The notes: generated by a model from the sequence alone, not told the origin. A stretch of 35,353 nucleotides of DNA from Rhodocyclaceae bacterium (GCA_004379165.1 NKXK01000012.1:1-35353); one strand, 5' to 3'; shown: positions 1 through 8,441, counted from the first letter of the stretch. Program-made: numbers and translations.

Positions 1-60
1 GACCCGCTTGACCGCCAACTCCCTGAACTCCGTTGTGTATTCCTGCTTCGGTATCTTCAT
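1..60 (-). mobile_element. N-terminal fragment of a transposase (IS OrfA-like), cut by window edge
   Basis: An open frame on the minus strand starts with ATG at 60 and runs off the window after 20 codons. The visible peptide begins MKIPKQEYTTEF and is basic and polar, as in the helix-turn-helix OrfA proteins of IS3/IS911-type elements, which often start M-K-x-x-x-x-x-Y-T-x-E-F-K-E-x-A-V. A good ribosome binding site (GGAAGG) lies 6 nt upstream on the minus strand. The assignment rests on this short N-terminus only. It could be an intact IS continuing to the left or a remnant, and no terminal inverted repeat can be confirmed from this side. Confidence 0.5.
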
Positions 61-271
61 CTTCTGCCTTCCAAAGTAACGTCAATATTACGTCACCCTT
101 GGAAGACGAAATTTCGGGGGAAGCTCAGCTCTCCTGAAAGGACGAATTTCAGCTTCTGGCCGAACCAAGACATTTCCCAGATATCCCTGCAAAACACTGC
201 GCTGCACAATCAAACATCAGCCAGGTATTGCGCCCACCCAAACCGCCTGCTGCGGTCAACCCGGATTTTGG
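61..271. other. Non-coding stretch between the transposase start and tetR
   Basis: No convincing gene is seen. TAACGTCA (77-84) and TTACGTCA (88-95) form an 11-bp-spaced direct repeat just upstream of the transposase start; they could be an operator or part of an IS end. CGAAATTTCG at 107-116 is a perfect palindrome. GACGAAATTTC (105-115) is partly repeated as GACGAATTTC near 143. One end of the putative IS should lie somewhere here, but its boundary and target duplication cannot be fixed. Confidence 0.4.
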
Positions 272-295
272 TCAAATTTCCGGGGTCACCGTAGC
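253..295. repeat. Palindromic repeat copy A (left flank of efflux module)
   Basis: The first 27 bases (253-279) are identical to 6745-6771, and the full 43 bases match 6745-6787 with three mismatches, in the same orientation. The repeat is itself an imperfect inverted repeat: arms GGTCAACCCGGA (254-265) and TCCGGGGTCACC (279-290) pair at 10 of 12 positions around a 13-nt loop. The stop codon of the minus-strand tetR gene (272-274) lies in the loop, so the repeat encodes the last residues of that protein. It may act as a REP-like element or weak terminator. Confidence 0.75.
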
Positions 296-910
296 TGCCC
301 GGCGCAGCGCCATGTGATTGCGGATCATCACCGGAATTTCCTGCTCCAGGCCGGTGCCGCGGCGGCAGCCGAGCGTCAGGTGCAGCAGGCCGCTGGTGAA
401 CGCCCAAGTGTCGCGAGCGGCCTCTTCGGGCGCGATGCCGGCACGGAGCAAACCTTTTTCGGCGGCTAGCCGGTATATGCGTTCGATCTTGTCGAGGAAT
501 TCCCAGGCCGGGCGGCCGACCTCTTCCTCGATGGTCGCAAACTCATCAACGTACTCGCAGCGCGAAATCATGATCTCGAAGGTTTCACGCACCACCGGGC
601 TTTCGTTGAGCACTCTGAAAAACTCGGTCACCGACGCCTCGATGGCATCGAGCGGATTGAGCGTCGCCGGGTCATAGAGCAAGGCGTCGGTGCGCTCGAT
701 CATGGGCGCAAAGACATCCTCGCGCATGGCAAAGAATAACTCGGCCTTGTCGGCGAAATGCCAGTAAATCGCCCCCCGGGTCACCCCGGCCGCCTTGGCG
801 ATCTTCTCCAGAGAGCAGCGGACGACGCCGTGTTCGTGAAACACCTCGCGTGCTGCGCGGATGATGTCGGCGCGCGTTTTTTCCGCTTCTTCCTTGGTCT
901 TTCGAACCAC
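272..910 (-). CDS. TetR/AcrR-family transcriptional repressor
   Basis: This 212-residue protein has the TetR layout. An N-terminal helix-turn-helix domain spans about residues 12-58, with the family signature AGVTRGAIYWHFADKAELF, followed by an all-helical ligand-binding domain of the TtgR/AcrR C-terminal type. It is divergent from a three-gene RND efflux operon, the usual position of a local repressor that leaves DNA when it binds a pump substrate. The start is GTG at 910, preceded by GGGAGAG about 6 nt upstream. A perfect palindrome at 1004-1021 is the likely operator. The last codons and the stop lie inside a repeat shared with the 3' end of the EamA gene at 6764. Family assignment is firm; the ligand is unknown. 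Confidence 0.93.
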   Translation of the reverse strand: MVRKTKEEAEKTRADIIRAAREVFHEHGVVRCSLEKIAKAAGVTRGAIYWHFADKAELFFAMREDVFAPMIERTDALLYDPATLNPLDAIEASVTEFFRVLNESPVVRETFEIMISRCEYVDEFATIEEEVGRPAWEFLDKIERIYRLAAEKGLLRAGIAPEEAARDTWAFTSGLLHLTLGCRRGTGLEQEIPVMIRNHMALRRAATVTPEI

Positions 911-1000
911 GATTTCTCTCCCGTTGCGCTGATCCGCGCCTTATTTAAAGCATAGCCTTTGATGAAACGTCCGACGTAGGGAACGATTACAAGAAAAGAT

Positions 1001-1028
1001 TTTACATACATTCATGTATGTTTATAAT
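1001..1028 (+). promoter_or_regulatory. Promoter of the RND efflux operon
   Basis: TTTACA (1001-1006) and a perfect TATAAT (1023-1028) are separated by 16 bp and point towards the adaptor gene, placing a transcription start near 1035. The operator palindrome occupies the spacer, so repressor binding would directly block RNA polymerase. Confidence 0.75.
1004..1021. promoter_or_regulatory. Candidate TetR-family operator (18-bp perfect palindrome)
   Basis: ACATACAT (1004-1011) and ATGTATGT (1014-1021) are exact reverse complements around a 2-bp centre. The half-site ACATACAT matches the half-site of the E. coli acrAB operator bound by AcrR (TACATACATT...). The location between -35 and -10 of the efflux promoter, next to a divergent TetR gene, supports it as the binding site of that regulator. 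Confidence 0.78.
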
Positions 1029-1060
1029 ACAGCGCTGACACATGATCAAGGAGAATTCGC

Positions 1061-2188
1061 GTGGACCCCATTTTTCGCTTTCGCCAGCCGTTACTTGGCC
1101 TGACCCTCGCCGCCGTCCTGGCCGGCGGACTGGTTGCCTGCTCCGGTGACAAACCCGCCGGCCCGCCGGCGATGGGTCCGATGCCGGTGAGTGTGCTTGA
1201 GATGCAGCCGCAAGTGGTGCCGACCAGCATCGAGATCATGGCGCAGACCGAGGGCGCCCGCGAAACCGAGGTCCGCGCCCGCGTAGGCGGCATCCTGATG
1301 AAGCGCCTGTATCAGGAGGGTGAAACCGTCAAAGCCGGCCAGCCACTGTTCCAGATCGACCGCGCCCCGTACGAAATCGCGTTGTCAGAAGCCCGGGTCA
1401 AGGCCGAGCAGACCGGCCGCGAAGCCGCGCGCCTGAAGGGGCTGGCGGAAGCGAAGGCGATTGCCGAGAAGGACTACGACGACGCCGCATCGGCCAACGC
1501 CATGGCCCAGGCAGCGCTACGTCAGGCGGAGCTCAATCTCTCCTGGACCACCGTCACCGCCCCCGTCGCCGGCACCACCGGCCGCGCCCTGAAGTCGGAC
1601 GGCAATCTCATCGCCACCGCCGACAGCCTGCTGACTTCGATCTACCAGACCAACCCGATCTGGGTGCGCTTCAGCCTCGGCGAATCCGATCTGGCGAAAT
1701 TCCCGGCCGGCCGTGTCACCGCCAAGGACGTCAAGGGTGTCGAGCTGATCCAGGGCAACGGCCAGAAGTACGACAAACCGGGCAAGCTGAATTTCCTCGC
1801 GTCCAACATCGACACCACGCTCGGCACCCAGGCACTGCGCGCCGAATTCGACAATACCGGCGGCCAGTTGCTGCCCGGCCAGTTCGTGCGCGTGCGGCTG
1901 ATCACTGGCGAACGTGAAGGCGCCTATCTGGTGCCGCAGTCTGCGGTGCTGCAGACCGAACAGGGCACGCTGGTGATGACCGTCGGCCCGGAAAACAAGG
2001 TCGCACCGCGCCCGGTCAAGGCCGGTGAGTGGTACGGCAAGGACTGGGTCATCCTCGGCGGCCTGAACGCCGGCGACAAGGTGATCGTCGACAATCTGAT
2101 CAAGCTGCGTCCGGGCATGCCGGTATCGCCGAAAGACCCTGCAGCAGCGCCGCAGGGCATGGGCGGCATGGCGCCGGCCAAGCAATAA
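1061..2188 (+). CDS. RND efflux periplasmic adaptor (AcrA/MexA family lipoprotein)
   Basis: This 375-residue membrane fusion protein links the inner-membrane pump to the outer-membrane channel. The N-terminus is a lipoprotein signal with lipobox L24-V25-A26-C27, so the mature protein should be anchored to the inner membrane through lipidated Cys27. Downstream come the biotinyl-lipoyl half-motifs (VRARVGGILMKRLYQEGETV and TVTAPVAGTTG) flanking an alpha-hairpin, then the beta-barrel and membrane-proximal domains. The start is GTG at 1061 with AAGGAG at 1048-1053. It is the first gene of the operon, 9 nt before the pump gene. Length is typical of AcrA/MexA. Substrates cannot be told from sequence. 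Confidence 0.95.
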   Translation: MDPIFRFRQPLLGLTLAAVLAGGLVACSGDKPAGPPAMGPMPVSVLEMQPQVVPTSIEIMAQTEGARETEVRARVGGILMKRLYQEGETVKAGQPLFQIDRAPYEIALSEARVKAEQTGREAARLKGLAEAKAIAEKDYDDAASANAMAQAALRQAELNLSWTTVTAPVAGTTGRALKSDGNLIATADSLLTSIYQTNPIWVRFSLGESDLAKFPAGRVTAKDVKGVELIQGNGQKYDKPGKLNFLASNIDTTLGTQALRAEFDNTGGQLLPGQFVRVRLITGEREGAYLVPQSAVLQTEQGTLVMTVGPENKVAPRPVKAGEWYGKDWVILGGLNAGDKVIVDNLIKLRPGMPVSPKDPAAAPQGMGGMAPAKQ

Positions 2189-2197
2189 GGAAGCCCT

Positions 2198-5100
2198 ATG
2201 GCCAAGTTCTTCATCAACCGGCCGATCTTCGCGTCGGTCATTTCGATCATCATCGTCATAGCCGGGCTGGTCGCCTTGCAGGTACTGCCCATCGCGCAGT
2301 ATCCGCAGATCGCCCCGCCGACGGTGCTGATCACCGCCACCTACCCCGGCGCTTCGGCTGAAACCCTGGCCAAGACCGTTGCCGCGCCCATCGAGGAGCA
2401 GCTCAACGGCGTCGAGAACATGCTGTATTTCAACTCCTCGGCCAGCGCCAACGGGGTCGTCACCATTACCGCTACCTTCGAGGTCGGCACCAATGTCGAC
2501 ATGGCCTCTGTCAATGTCAATAACCGCGTCAAGGCCGCCGAGCCGCGCCTGCCGGAAGCGGTACGCCGCAACGGCGTTCTCGTCCAGAAGCGCTCGAACG
2601 ACATCCTGCAGGTGGTGGCGCTGAACTCGGAGGGCGGGCGCTACAACACGCTGTTCCTGTCGAATTACGCCAGCCTCAATATCGTCGATGAGTTGAAACG
2701 ACTCAAAGGCGTCGGCGACGTCACCATCTTCGGCGCTCAGGATTACTCGATGCGCGTCTGGCTCAAGCCCGACCGCATGGCGCAGCTCGGGCTGACCAGC
2801 GCCGAGGTCGCCGCCGCAATCAGCGCCCAGAACGCCCAGAACGCAGCTGGCAAGATCGGTCAGGAACCGGCGCCGAACGACCAGCAACTGGTCTATACCG
2901 TCACCGCCAAGGGCCGCCTGCTGAGCGAAGAGGAATTCGGCAACATCGTCATCCGCGCCAGCGGCCCGAACGGCCTGCTCCGCCTCAAGGACGTCGCCCG
3001 CATCGAACTCGGTGCCTACAGTTACGACCAGCGGGTGACGCTGGACGGCCAGCCGACCATCGCCATGGGTGTTTTCCTGCAGACCGGTGCCAACGCGCTG
3101 GAAGTCGCGCAATCGGTGCGCGCCAAGATGACCGAATTGAAGACCAAGTTCCCCGAGGCGATGGATTACGTCATTCCCTTCGACACCACACTCTTCGTCT
3201 CGGCCTCGATCAACGAAGTGGTCAAGACGCTGATCGAGGCCATGGTGCTGGTGCTGGCCGTCGTCTTCCTCTTCCTGCAAAGCTGGCGGGCAACGCTGAT
3301 CCCGATGGTTGCCGTGCCCATCTCGCTGATCGGCACCTTTGCCGGCCTGTGGCTGTTCGGCTTTTCGATCAACACGCTGACGCTGTTTGCGATGGTGCTC
3401 GCCATCGGTATCGTCGTCGATGACGCGATTGTCGTGCTGGAGAACGTCGAGCGCCTGATGGCCGAAGAAAAGCTGCCGCCCAAGCAGGCAGCGATCAAGG
3501 CCATGCAGCAGGTGACCGGCGCGCTGATCGCCATCGTGCTGGTGCTGTGCGCGGTATTCGTACCGGTCGCCTTCCTCGGTGGCATTGCCGGGCAGCTCTA
3601 CAAGCAGTTCGCGGTCACCGTCGCCGTCGCCGTGGTGCTCTCCGGTGTCGTCGCGCTGACCCTGACCCCGGCGCTGTGCGCCCTGCTGCTCAAGGCCCAG
3701 CACACCGAGAACAAGTGGTTCGCCCCGTTCAACCGCGCTTTCGAGCGGCTGACCGACAACTACACCCGTGCCGTCGGCTTCACGCTGAAACACGGCATCG
3801 TCGGCACCCTCGTTTTTGGCCTGATTATCGGGTTGACCGCAGTCTTCTTCCGCGTCATCCCCGGCGGCTTCGTGCCGGCGGAGGACCAGGGCTACCTGAT
3901 CTCGGCACTGATGCTGCCGGATGGCGCAACGCTGAAGCGCACCGAAACTACCGGTGAAGGCATGCGCCGGATGATCGCCAGCGACGAAGCGGTCAAGCAC
4001 ACTTTCGTCGTCTCCGGCTTCGACCTGATCGGCGGCGGCAACAAGCCCAACGCCGGCACCATGTTCATCCCGCTCAAGGACTGGTCGGAACGGCAAGGCA
4101 AGGCGCAGGATTTGGCTGGCAAATTCATGGGTATGGGCATGATGCAGCCGGACGGCATGGGCCTTGTTTTCAATCCGCCCCCGATCATGGGCCTGGGCAC
4201 CGCCGGCGGCTTCGAGGTCTATGTGCAGAACCGCCTGGACGGTGATGCCAAACGCCTGAATGAAGTGACGCAGGCTTTCATGGCCGAGCTGCAGAAGCAC
4301 CCGGAATTCACCCGCATTTCGACCTTCTTCCGCCCGACCGTGCCGCAGCTGTTCGTCGAGGTGGATGAGCAGAAGGCGCTGGCGCTGGGCATCCCGATTG
4401 CCGACATCTATTCGACGCTGCAAAGCACGATGGGTGCGCTCTACGTCAACGACTTCAACAAGGCCGGCCGCGTCTATCGCGTGCAACTGCAGGCCGAGGC
4501 CAATTACCGGATGAAGCCGGACGACATCGGCAAGGTGTACGTCAAGAGTGCCAGCAGTGGCGCGATGATTCCGCTTTCTTCCGTCAGTCGCGTGAAAAAC
4601 GTCGTCGGCCCGGAACAAGTAGAGCGTTTTAATGGCTTCATCGCGGCCAAGGTAATGGGCGATTCCAAGCCGGGCATTAGCTCGGGCGATGCGATCAAGA
4701 TCGTCGAGCAGGTCGCCAATGCCACGCTGCCTGACGGTTTCGGCATTGCCTGGACCGGTCAGGCCTTCCAGGAAAAGCGCAGCGCCGGCTCGTCGCTGCA
4801 GGCCTTTGGCTTTGCCATCATCATGGTCTTCCTGATCCTTGCCGCCCAGTACGAAAAATGGTCGCTGCCGGTCGCCGTCGTCATGGCCGTGCCCTTTGCG
4901 CTGATGGGTGCGCTGACCGCCGTCTGGCTGCGCGGCATGCCCAACGATATCTACTTCCAGATCGGGCTGGTCGTACTCATCGGGCTGGCGTCGAAAAACG
5001 CCATCCTGATCGTCGAGTTTGCGGCGCAGAAGTACGCCGAAGGGAAAACCGCCGCGGAAGCCGCCATCGAGGCCGCCCGCCTGCGTCTGCGGCCGATCAT

Positions 5101-5317
5101 CATGACCTCGCTCGCCTTCGTGCTCGGGGTCTTCCCGCTGGTCAAGGCCACCGGCGCCGGCGCTGCCGCCCGCCAGTCGATGGGCACCGGCGTCTTTGGC
5201 GGCATGCTCGCCGCCACCTTCATCGCTACGCTCTTCGTGCCGCTGTTCTTCAAGTGGCTGGAACGCGGCAAGCAGATCGATCCCACGCACCTCGACAACG
5301 AGGAGGAACACGCATGA
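2198..5317 (+). CDS. RND multidrug efflux transporter, inner-membrane pump (AcrB/MexB, HAE1 family)
   Basis: This 1039-residue proton-driven pump has the length and layout of AcrB (1049 aa): 12 membrane helices in two repeats and two large periplasmic porter/docking regions. The N-terminus MAKFFINRPIFASVISI is the family signature. The paired aspartates of TM4 fall at 408-409 in VVDDAIVVLENVER (AcrB D407/D408), and the TM10 lysine is K933 in LASKNAILIVEF (AcrB K940), so the proton relay is intact. The conserved end of the first half (GYSFNT-like FGFSINTLTLFAMVLAIGI) is also present. AAGGA precedes the ATG, and the stop overlaps the next start as ATGA. It pairs with the adaptor upstream and the outer-membrane factor downstream; hydrophobic amphiphiles or solvents are likely substrates (inference). 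Confidence 0.97.
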   Translation: MAKFFINRPIFASVISIIIVIAGLVALQVLPIAQYPQIAPPTVLITATYPGASAETLAKTVAAPIEEQLNGVENMLYFNSSASANGVVTITATFEVGTNVDMASVNVNNRVKAAEPRLPEAVRRNGVLVQKRSNDILQVVALNSEGGRYNTLFLSNYASLNIVDELKRLKGVGDVTIFGAQDYSMRVWLKPDRMAQLGLTSAEVAAAISAQNAQNAAGKIGQEPAPNDQQLVYTVTAKGRLLSEEEFGNIVIRASGPNGLLRLKDVARIELGAYSYDQRVTLDGQPTIAMGVFLQTGANALEVAQSVRAKMTELKTKFPEAMDYVIPFDTTLFVSASINEVVKTLIEAMVLVLAVVFLFLQSWRATLIPMVAVPISLIGTFAGLWLFGFSINTLTLFAMVLAIGIVVDDAIVVLENVERLMAEEKLPPKQAAIKAMQQVTGALIAIVLVLCAVFVPVAFLGGIAGQLYKQFAVTVAVAVVLSGVVALTLTPALCALLLKAQHTENKWFAPFNRAFERLTDNYTRAVGFTLKHGIVGTLVFGLIIGLTAVFFRVIPGGFVPAEDQGYLISALMLPDGATLKRTETTGEGMRRMIASDEAVKHTFVVSGFDLIGGGNKPNAGTMFIPLKDWSERQGKAQDLAGKFMGMGMMQPDGMGLVFNPPPIMGLGTAGGFEVYVQNRLDGDAKRLNEVTQAFMAELQKHPEFTRISTFFRPTVPQLFVEVDEQKALALGIPIADIYSTLQSTMGALYVNDFNKAGRVYRVQLQAEANYRMKPDDIGKVYVKSASSGAMIPLSSVSRVKNVVGPEQVERFNGFIAAKVMGDSKPGISSGDAIKIVEQVANATLPDGFGIAWTGQAFQEKRSAGSSLQAFGFAIIMVFLILAAQYEKWSLPVAVVMAVPFALMGALTAVWLRGMPNDIYFQIGLVVLIGLASKNAILIVEFAAQKYAEGKTAAEAAIEAARLRLRPIIMTSLAFVLGVFPLVKATGAGAAARQSMGTGVFGGMLAATFIATLFVPLFFKWLERGKQIDPTHLDNEEEHA

Positions 5318-6723
5318 TCTCCCGCACCACCTATCGGCTGACGATGACCGCCGCGACCCTGGCACTCGCTGGCTGCGCCATCGGCCCCGACTACGTCCGC
5401 CCGGCGACGCCGCTGCCGGCCAGCTACGCTGATGCGACAGCCAGCGAGCAGGCAACCGTCAATGCCCGCTGGTGGACGCTGTTCGGCGACGCAACGCTGG
5501 ATCAGCTGGTCGACAAGGCGCTGCAAAATAATGCCGACCTCCGTCTGGCCATCGCCCGCGTCGAACAGGCCGATGCCGTGGCCCGCGAGGCCGGTGCCAG
5601 CTTCTTCCCGGAGATCACCGGCATTGCAGGCGGCAGCAATACACAGGCCAGCACCAAGACCGCCATCTACAACAGCGCCTTGCCGCGCATCCGCAATTCG
5701 CGCAGCGCCAGCTTGAGCACATCCTACGAACTGGACCTGTGGGGCCGCGTTCGCCGTGCCAACGAAGCCGCCAAAGCCACGCAACTCGCCACCACCTACG
5801 CCCGCGACAGCGTTCGCCTCAGCGTCGCTGGGTTGGTCACGTCCACGTACCTCGGCCTGCGCGCTGTCGATGTCCAGTTGCAGATGACGGCAGCGACACT
5901 GAAAAGCCGCGAAGAGAGCCTGAAATTAGTGAATACGCGCATCGACGCCGGCCTCAGCGCCCCGGTTGACGGCCTTCAGGCTGCTACCGCGCTGTCCGCG
6001 GCACAGGCACAGCAGGCCGACCTGACCCGCCAGCGGGCGCTGGCAGAGCACCAGCTGGCGCTGCTCACTGGCGATCCATCGCTGAAGGTCGCGGCTGGCG
6101 ATCTGCGCCCCCTGCCCCTGCCACCGCAACCGCCGGCCGGGCTGCCGGCCGATCTGGTCGCCGCACGTCCGGACATCCGCCAGGCCGAGCAGGAACTGGT
6201 CGCCGCCAATGCCGGCATCGGCATTGCCAAGGCCGGTTACTTCCCGCGCCTGTCGCTCACCGCCAGCCTCGGTAGCGAAAGCAAGGCACTCTCCGACCTG
6301 TTCAGCGCCGGCTCTGGCACTTGGGCGCTCGGCCTCGGCGCGCTAATGCCGATCCTCGATTTCGGCCGCACCTCGGCGCGGGTCGATCAGGCCAAGGCAG
6401 TCAACCAGCAATCGCTGATCGCCTGGCAAAACGCCCTGGCGGTCGCCTACAAGGAAGTCCGCGATGCGCTGGTCAGCCTGCGCGAAGACGCGACCGCCGA
6501 TTCGGCCCAGCAGTCACGCGTCGACAACGCCGCCCGCGTGCTGGCGATCGTCGAGAAGCGTTATGCCGCCGGCCATGCCGGCTATCTGGAGGTCCTCGAT
6601 GCGCAGCGTTCGCACAACGAGGCCGCCATCGCCGCAATTTCCGCCCGTCAGGCCCGCCTGATCGCCAGCGTCGATCTGTTCAAGGCGCTGGGCGGCGGCT
6701 GGCAGTCGGAAGCGGCCCGCTAA
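5314..6723 (+). CDS. Outer-membrane efflux channel lipoprotein (OprM/NodT family)
   Basis: The 469-residue product is the outer-membrane factor of the tripartite pump. The signal has lipobox L18-A19-G20-C21, followed by the family motif GPDYVRPATPLPASY and the WWTLFGDATLDQLV segment. Two outer membrane efflux domains follow; each has a long helical stretch (for example ADLRLAIARVEQADAV) and a YELDLWGRVRRANEAA motif. The open frame extends upstream to 4858, but the true start is the ATG at 5314: it has AGGAGG at 5301-5306, overlaps the pump stop codon by ATGA, and gives an immediate lipoprotein signal. It is the last gene of the operon and ends 40 nt before the convergent EamA gene. Confidence 0.95.
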   Translation: MISRTTYRLTMTAATLALAGCAIGPDYVRPATPLPASYADATASEQATVNARWWTLFGDATLDQLVDKALQNNADLRLAIARVEQADAVAREAGASFFPEITGIAGGSNTQASTKTAIYNSALPRIRNSRSASLSTSYELDLWGRVRRANEAAKATQLATTYARDSVRLSVAGLVTSTYLGLRAVDVQLQMTAATLKSREESLKLVNTRIDAGLSAPVDGLQAATALSAAQAQQADLTRQRALAEHQLALLTGDPSLKVAAGDLRPLPLPPQPPAGLPADLVAARPDIRQAEQELVAANAGIGIAKAGYFPRLSLTASLGSESKALSDLFSAGSGTWALGLGALMPILDFGRTSARVDQAKAVNQQSLIAWQNALAVAYKEVRDALVSLREDATADSAQQSRVDNAARVLAIVEKRYAAGHAGYLEVLDAQRSHNEAAIAAISARQARLIASVDLFKALGGGWQSEAAR

Positions 6724-6744
6724 GGCTGCGAACGGCACCGTCTT

Positions 6745-6787
6745 CGGTCAACCCGGATTTTGGTCAAATTTTCGGGTTCACCGCAGC
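6745..6787. repeat. Palindromic repeat copy B (right flank of efflux module)
   Basis: This second copy of the 253-295 repeat is in the same orientation: 27 identical bases, then three mismatches over 43. Its arms GGTCAACCCGGA (6746-6757) and TTCGGGTTCACC (6771-6782) pair at 10 of 12 positions. The stop codon of the minus-strand EamA gene (6764-6766) is in the loop. Here it lies between convergent genes, so a role in transcript termination is possible. Together the two copies bracket tetR plus the efflux operon. Confidence 0.75.
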
Positions 6788-7651
6788 ACGGCGCAAAGCG
6801 GCCATTTCGTTGGCGATCAGCGTAGCCAGCACCAGCGCCCCACCACTGAGCACGCTGTCCTGAGGCACCTCGCCCGCCCACAGCCAAGCCCAGGCAACGC
6901 CGAAGATCACTTCAAGCAGCGCGAGCAGGGAAATTTCCGGGGCCGGTAGCGCCCGCGACAGGATGACCATCAGCAGGCAGGGCAAGGCCAATTGCACAGT
7001 CCCGAGCATGGCCAGCAGGCTGAGATCGTGCATCGAAGCCTGCAGCGGCATGGCCAAGGGCAAAGTCGCCAGCGCCGAAATCGCGGCACCAAGCATGACC
7101 GCCGGCAGCATGTCGGGGGCCTCGCCGGCGCGCTCCCCGACTGACTGCAGGACGATCAGGTTGATGGCACCGGCCAGTGGCACCGCACAGGCCACCAGCG
7201 AACCAAGCAGCGAGCCCCCCTGCGCCAGCTCGCCGGCAAACATCCAGACAATGCCCGCCCCGGCAACGGCAATCGCCAGCCAGGTGCGCGCCGGCAGCCT
7301 GCGCTTGAGAAACAGCCAGGAAAAAATCGCCGTCACCATCGGCCCGAGCGCCATGGTGATCAGCACATTGGCAACACTGGTCAGCGTCAGTGCGACCATG
7401 AAGGCGGTGTACATCACCGACCAGCAAACGGCGGAGACCCAGACGATGCGCGGCGCCCGCGCCAGCGCGCGCCACATCCCGGCACCACGCCAGAGGGTGA
7501 GTGCGATGGCCAGCGACAGCGCGTTGAAGCCGCTGCGCCAGAAGGTGACTTCAAAGCTGCGAGCAGCGTCAAGGTGGCGGGTGACGACGCCGGCGATACT
7601 CCAGAGCAGGGTCACCAGCACCATCAGCGCGACGGCGCGGCGGTGCGTCAC
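6764..7651 (-). CDS. EamA/DMT-family permease (drug/metabolite exporter type)
   Basis: This 295-residue, very hydrophobic protein has about ten predicted membrane helices in two homologous EamA halves, typical of the 10-TMS DMT exporters (RhaT/YdcZ/YddG-like). The opening ALMVLVTLLWSIAGVVTRHL, with its Trp in TM1, is characteristic. The substrate is unknown; amino acids, metabolites or drugs are usual for the family. The start taken is GTG at 7651, 3 nt after the rlmB stop, so the gene is probably co-transcribed with rlmB; the ATG ten codons in (MVLVTLL) is an alternative because no strong ribosome binding site is seen. Its last ~12 codons are encoded by a repeat also found at the end of tetR (ALRRAA...P-x-I in both). 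Confidence 0.9.
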   Translation of the reverse strand: MTHRRAVALMVLVTLLWSIAGVVTRHLDAARSFEVTFWRSGFNALSLAIALTLWRGAGMWRALARAPRIVWVSAVCWSVMYTAFMVALTLTSVANVLITMALGPMVTAIFSWLFLKRRLPARTWLAIAVAGAGIVWMFAGELAQGGSLLGSLVACAVPLAGAINLIVLQSVGERAGEAPDMLPAVMLGAAISALATLPLAMPLQASMHDLSLLAMLGTVQLALPCLLMVILSRALPAPEISLLALLEVIFGVAWAWLWAGEVPQDSVLSGGALVLATLIANEMAALRRAAVNPKI

Positions 7652-7654
7652 GCG

Positions 7655-8386
7655 TCAGCTGCGCCTGCGGCGCGCTTCGAACAGACACACGCCGGCGGCA
7701 ACCGAGACATTGAGGCTCTCGACCGAGCCGTACATCGGGATCTTCACCAGCTGGTCGCAGTTCTCGCGGGTCAGGCGGCGCATGCCCTCGCCTTCCGCGC
7801 CCATCACCCAGGCCGTGGCCTGCGGCCAGTCGGCAGCGTATAAGTCCTTTTCCGCCTCGCCGGCGGTCCCGACCACCCAGATTTCCCGTTCCTGCAGTTC
7901 GCGCAGGGTGCGTGCCAGGTTGGTGACCATCACGTAGGGTACAGTTTCGGCCGCGCCGCTGGCAGTCTTGACGGCGACGTCGGTCAGCCCGACGGCCTTG
8001 TCCTTGGGGGCGATTACCGCATGAACACCGGCGGCATCGGCAACGCGCAGGCAGGCGCCGAGGTTGCGCGGGTCGGTAATGCCATCGAGCACGAGCAGGA
8101 AGGCCGGCTCGGTCAGCGTATCGAGCACATCATCAAGATGGACCGCCTTGCGCCCACCCTCAATACGCGCGACCACGCCCTGATGTCGGGCGCCCGGCGC
8201 GACACCGTCCAGACGCTTGGCATCGCAGGGAATCAGCTTGACGCCCTGCAGTTCGGCATGGGCGATCAGGTCGCGCGCCCGGCCATCGTGGCGAGTGGCG
8301 TCGATCATGATTTCCTTGACCGAGTCGGGATCGTGGCGGAGCTTGGCGGTTACGGCGTGGAAGCCGTAGATGAGACGGGAGGACAT
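7655..8386 (-). CDS. rlmB: 23S rRNA (guanosine-2'-O-)-methyltransferase RlmB
   Basis: This 243-residue SpoU-family (SPOUT) enzyme methylates the 2'-O of G2251 in the ribosomal P-loop using S-adenosylmethionine. An N-terminal substrate-binding domain ([11 protein letters not shown]) is followed by the three knotted SpoU motifs: [19 protein letters not shown] (motif 1, with the conserved N and R), [12 protein letters not shown] (motif 2) and [18 protein letters not shown] (motif 3). Length matches E. coli RlmB (243 aa). In many proteobacteria rnr directly precedes rlmB. Here two small genes separate them, although both still face the same way. Confidence 0.96.
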   Translation of the reverse strand: MSSRLIYGFHAVTAKLRHDPDSVKEIMIDATRHDGRARDLIAHAELQGVKLIPCDAKRLDGVAPGARHQGVVARIEGGRKAVHLDDVLDTLTEPAFLLVLDGITDPRNLGACLRVADAAGVHAVIAPKDKAVGLTDVAVKTASGAAETVPYVMVTNLARTLRELQEREIWVVGTAGEAEKDLYAADWPQATAWVMGAEGEGMRRLTRENCDQLVKIPMYGSVESLNVSVAAGVCLFEARRRRS

Positions 8387-8406
8387 GGCTGCTTTCAGGG
8401 GACGTA

Positions 8407-8426
8407 AGCGCGGATTTTACCGCGCT
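8407..8426. repeat. Short inverted repeat between hemerythrin gene and rlmB
   Basis: AGCGCGG (8407-8413) and CCGCGCT (8420-8426) form a 7-bp stem with a 6-nt AT loop. It lies just downstream of the hemerythrin-like gene and just upstream of rlmB on the minus strand. No T-tract follows, so it is a weak terminator at best. Confidence 0.4.
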
Positions 8427-8441
8427 CTGCTGGCAACCGTT

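Noticed and set aside
1517..5455. A 1312-codon open frame antisense to the RND genes
   Set aside because: It is a shadow of high-GC codon usage. The product is a His/Arg/Gly/Gln-rich low-complexity string without domains, and the opposite strand encodes intact AcrA and AcrB proteins.
4858..6723. Outer-membrane factor start at 4858
   Set aside because: The upstream part lies inside the pump gene in another frame. ATG 5314 has AGGAGG, an ATGA overlap and a lipoprotein signal.
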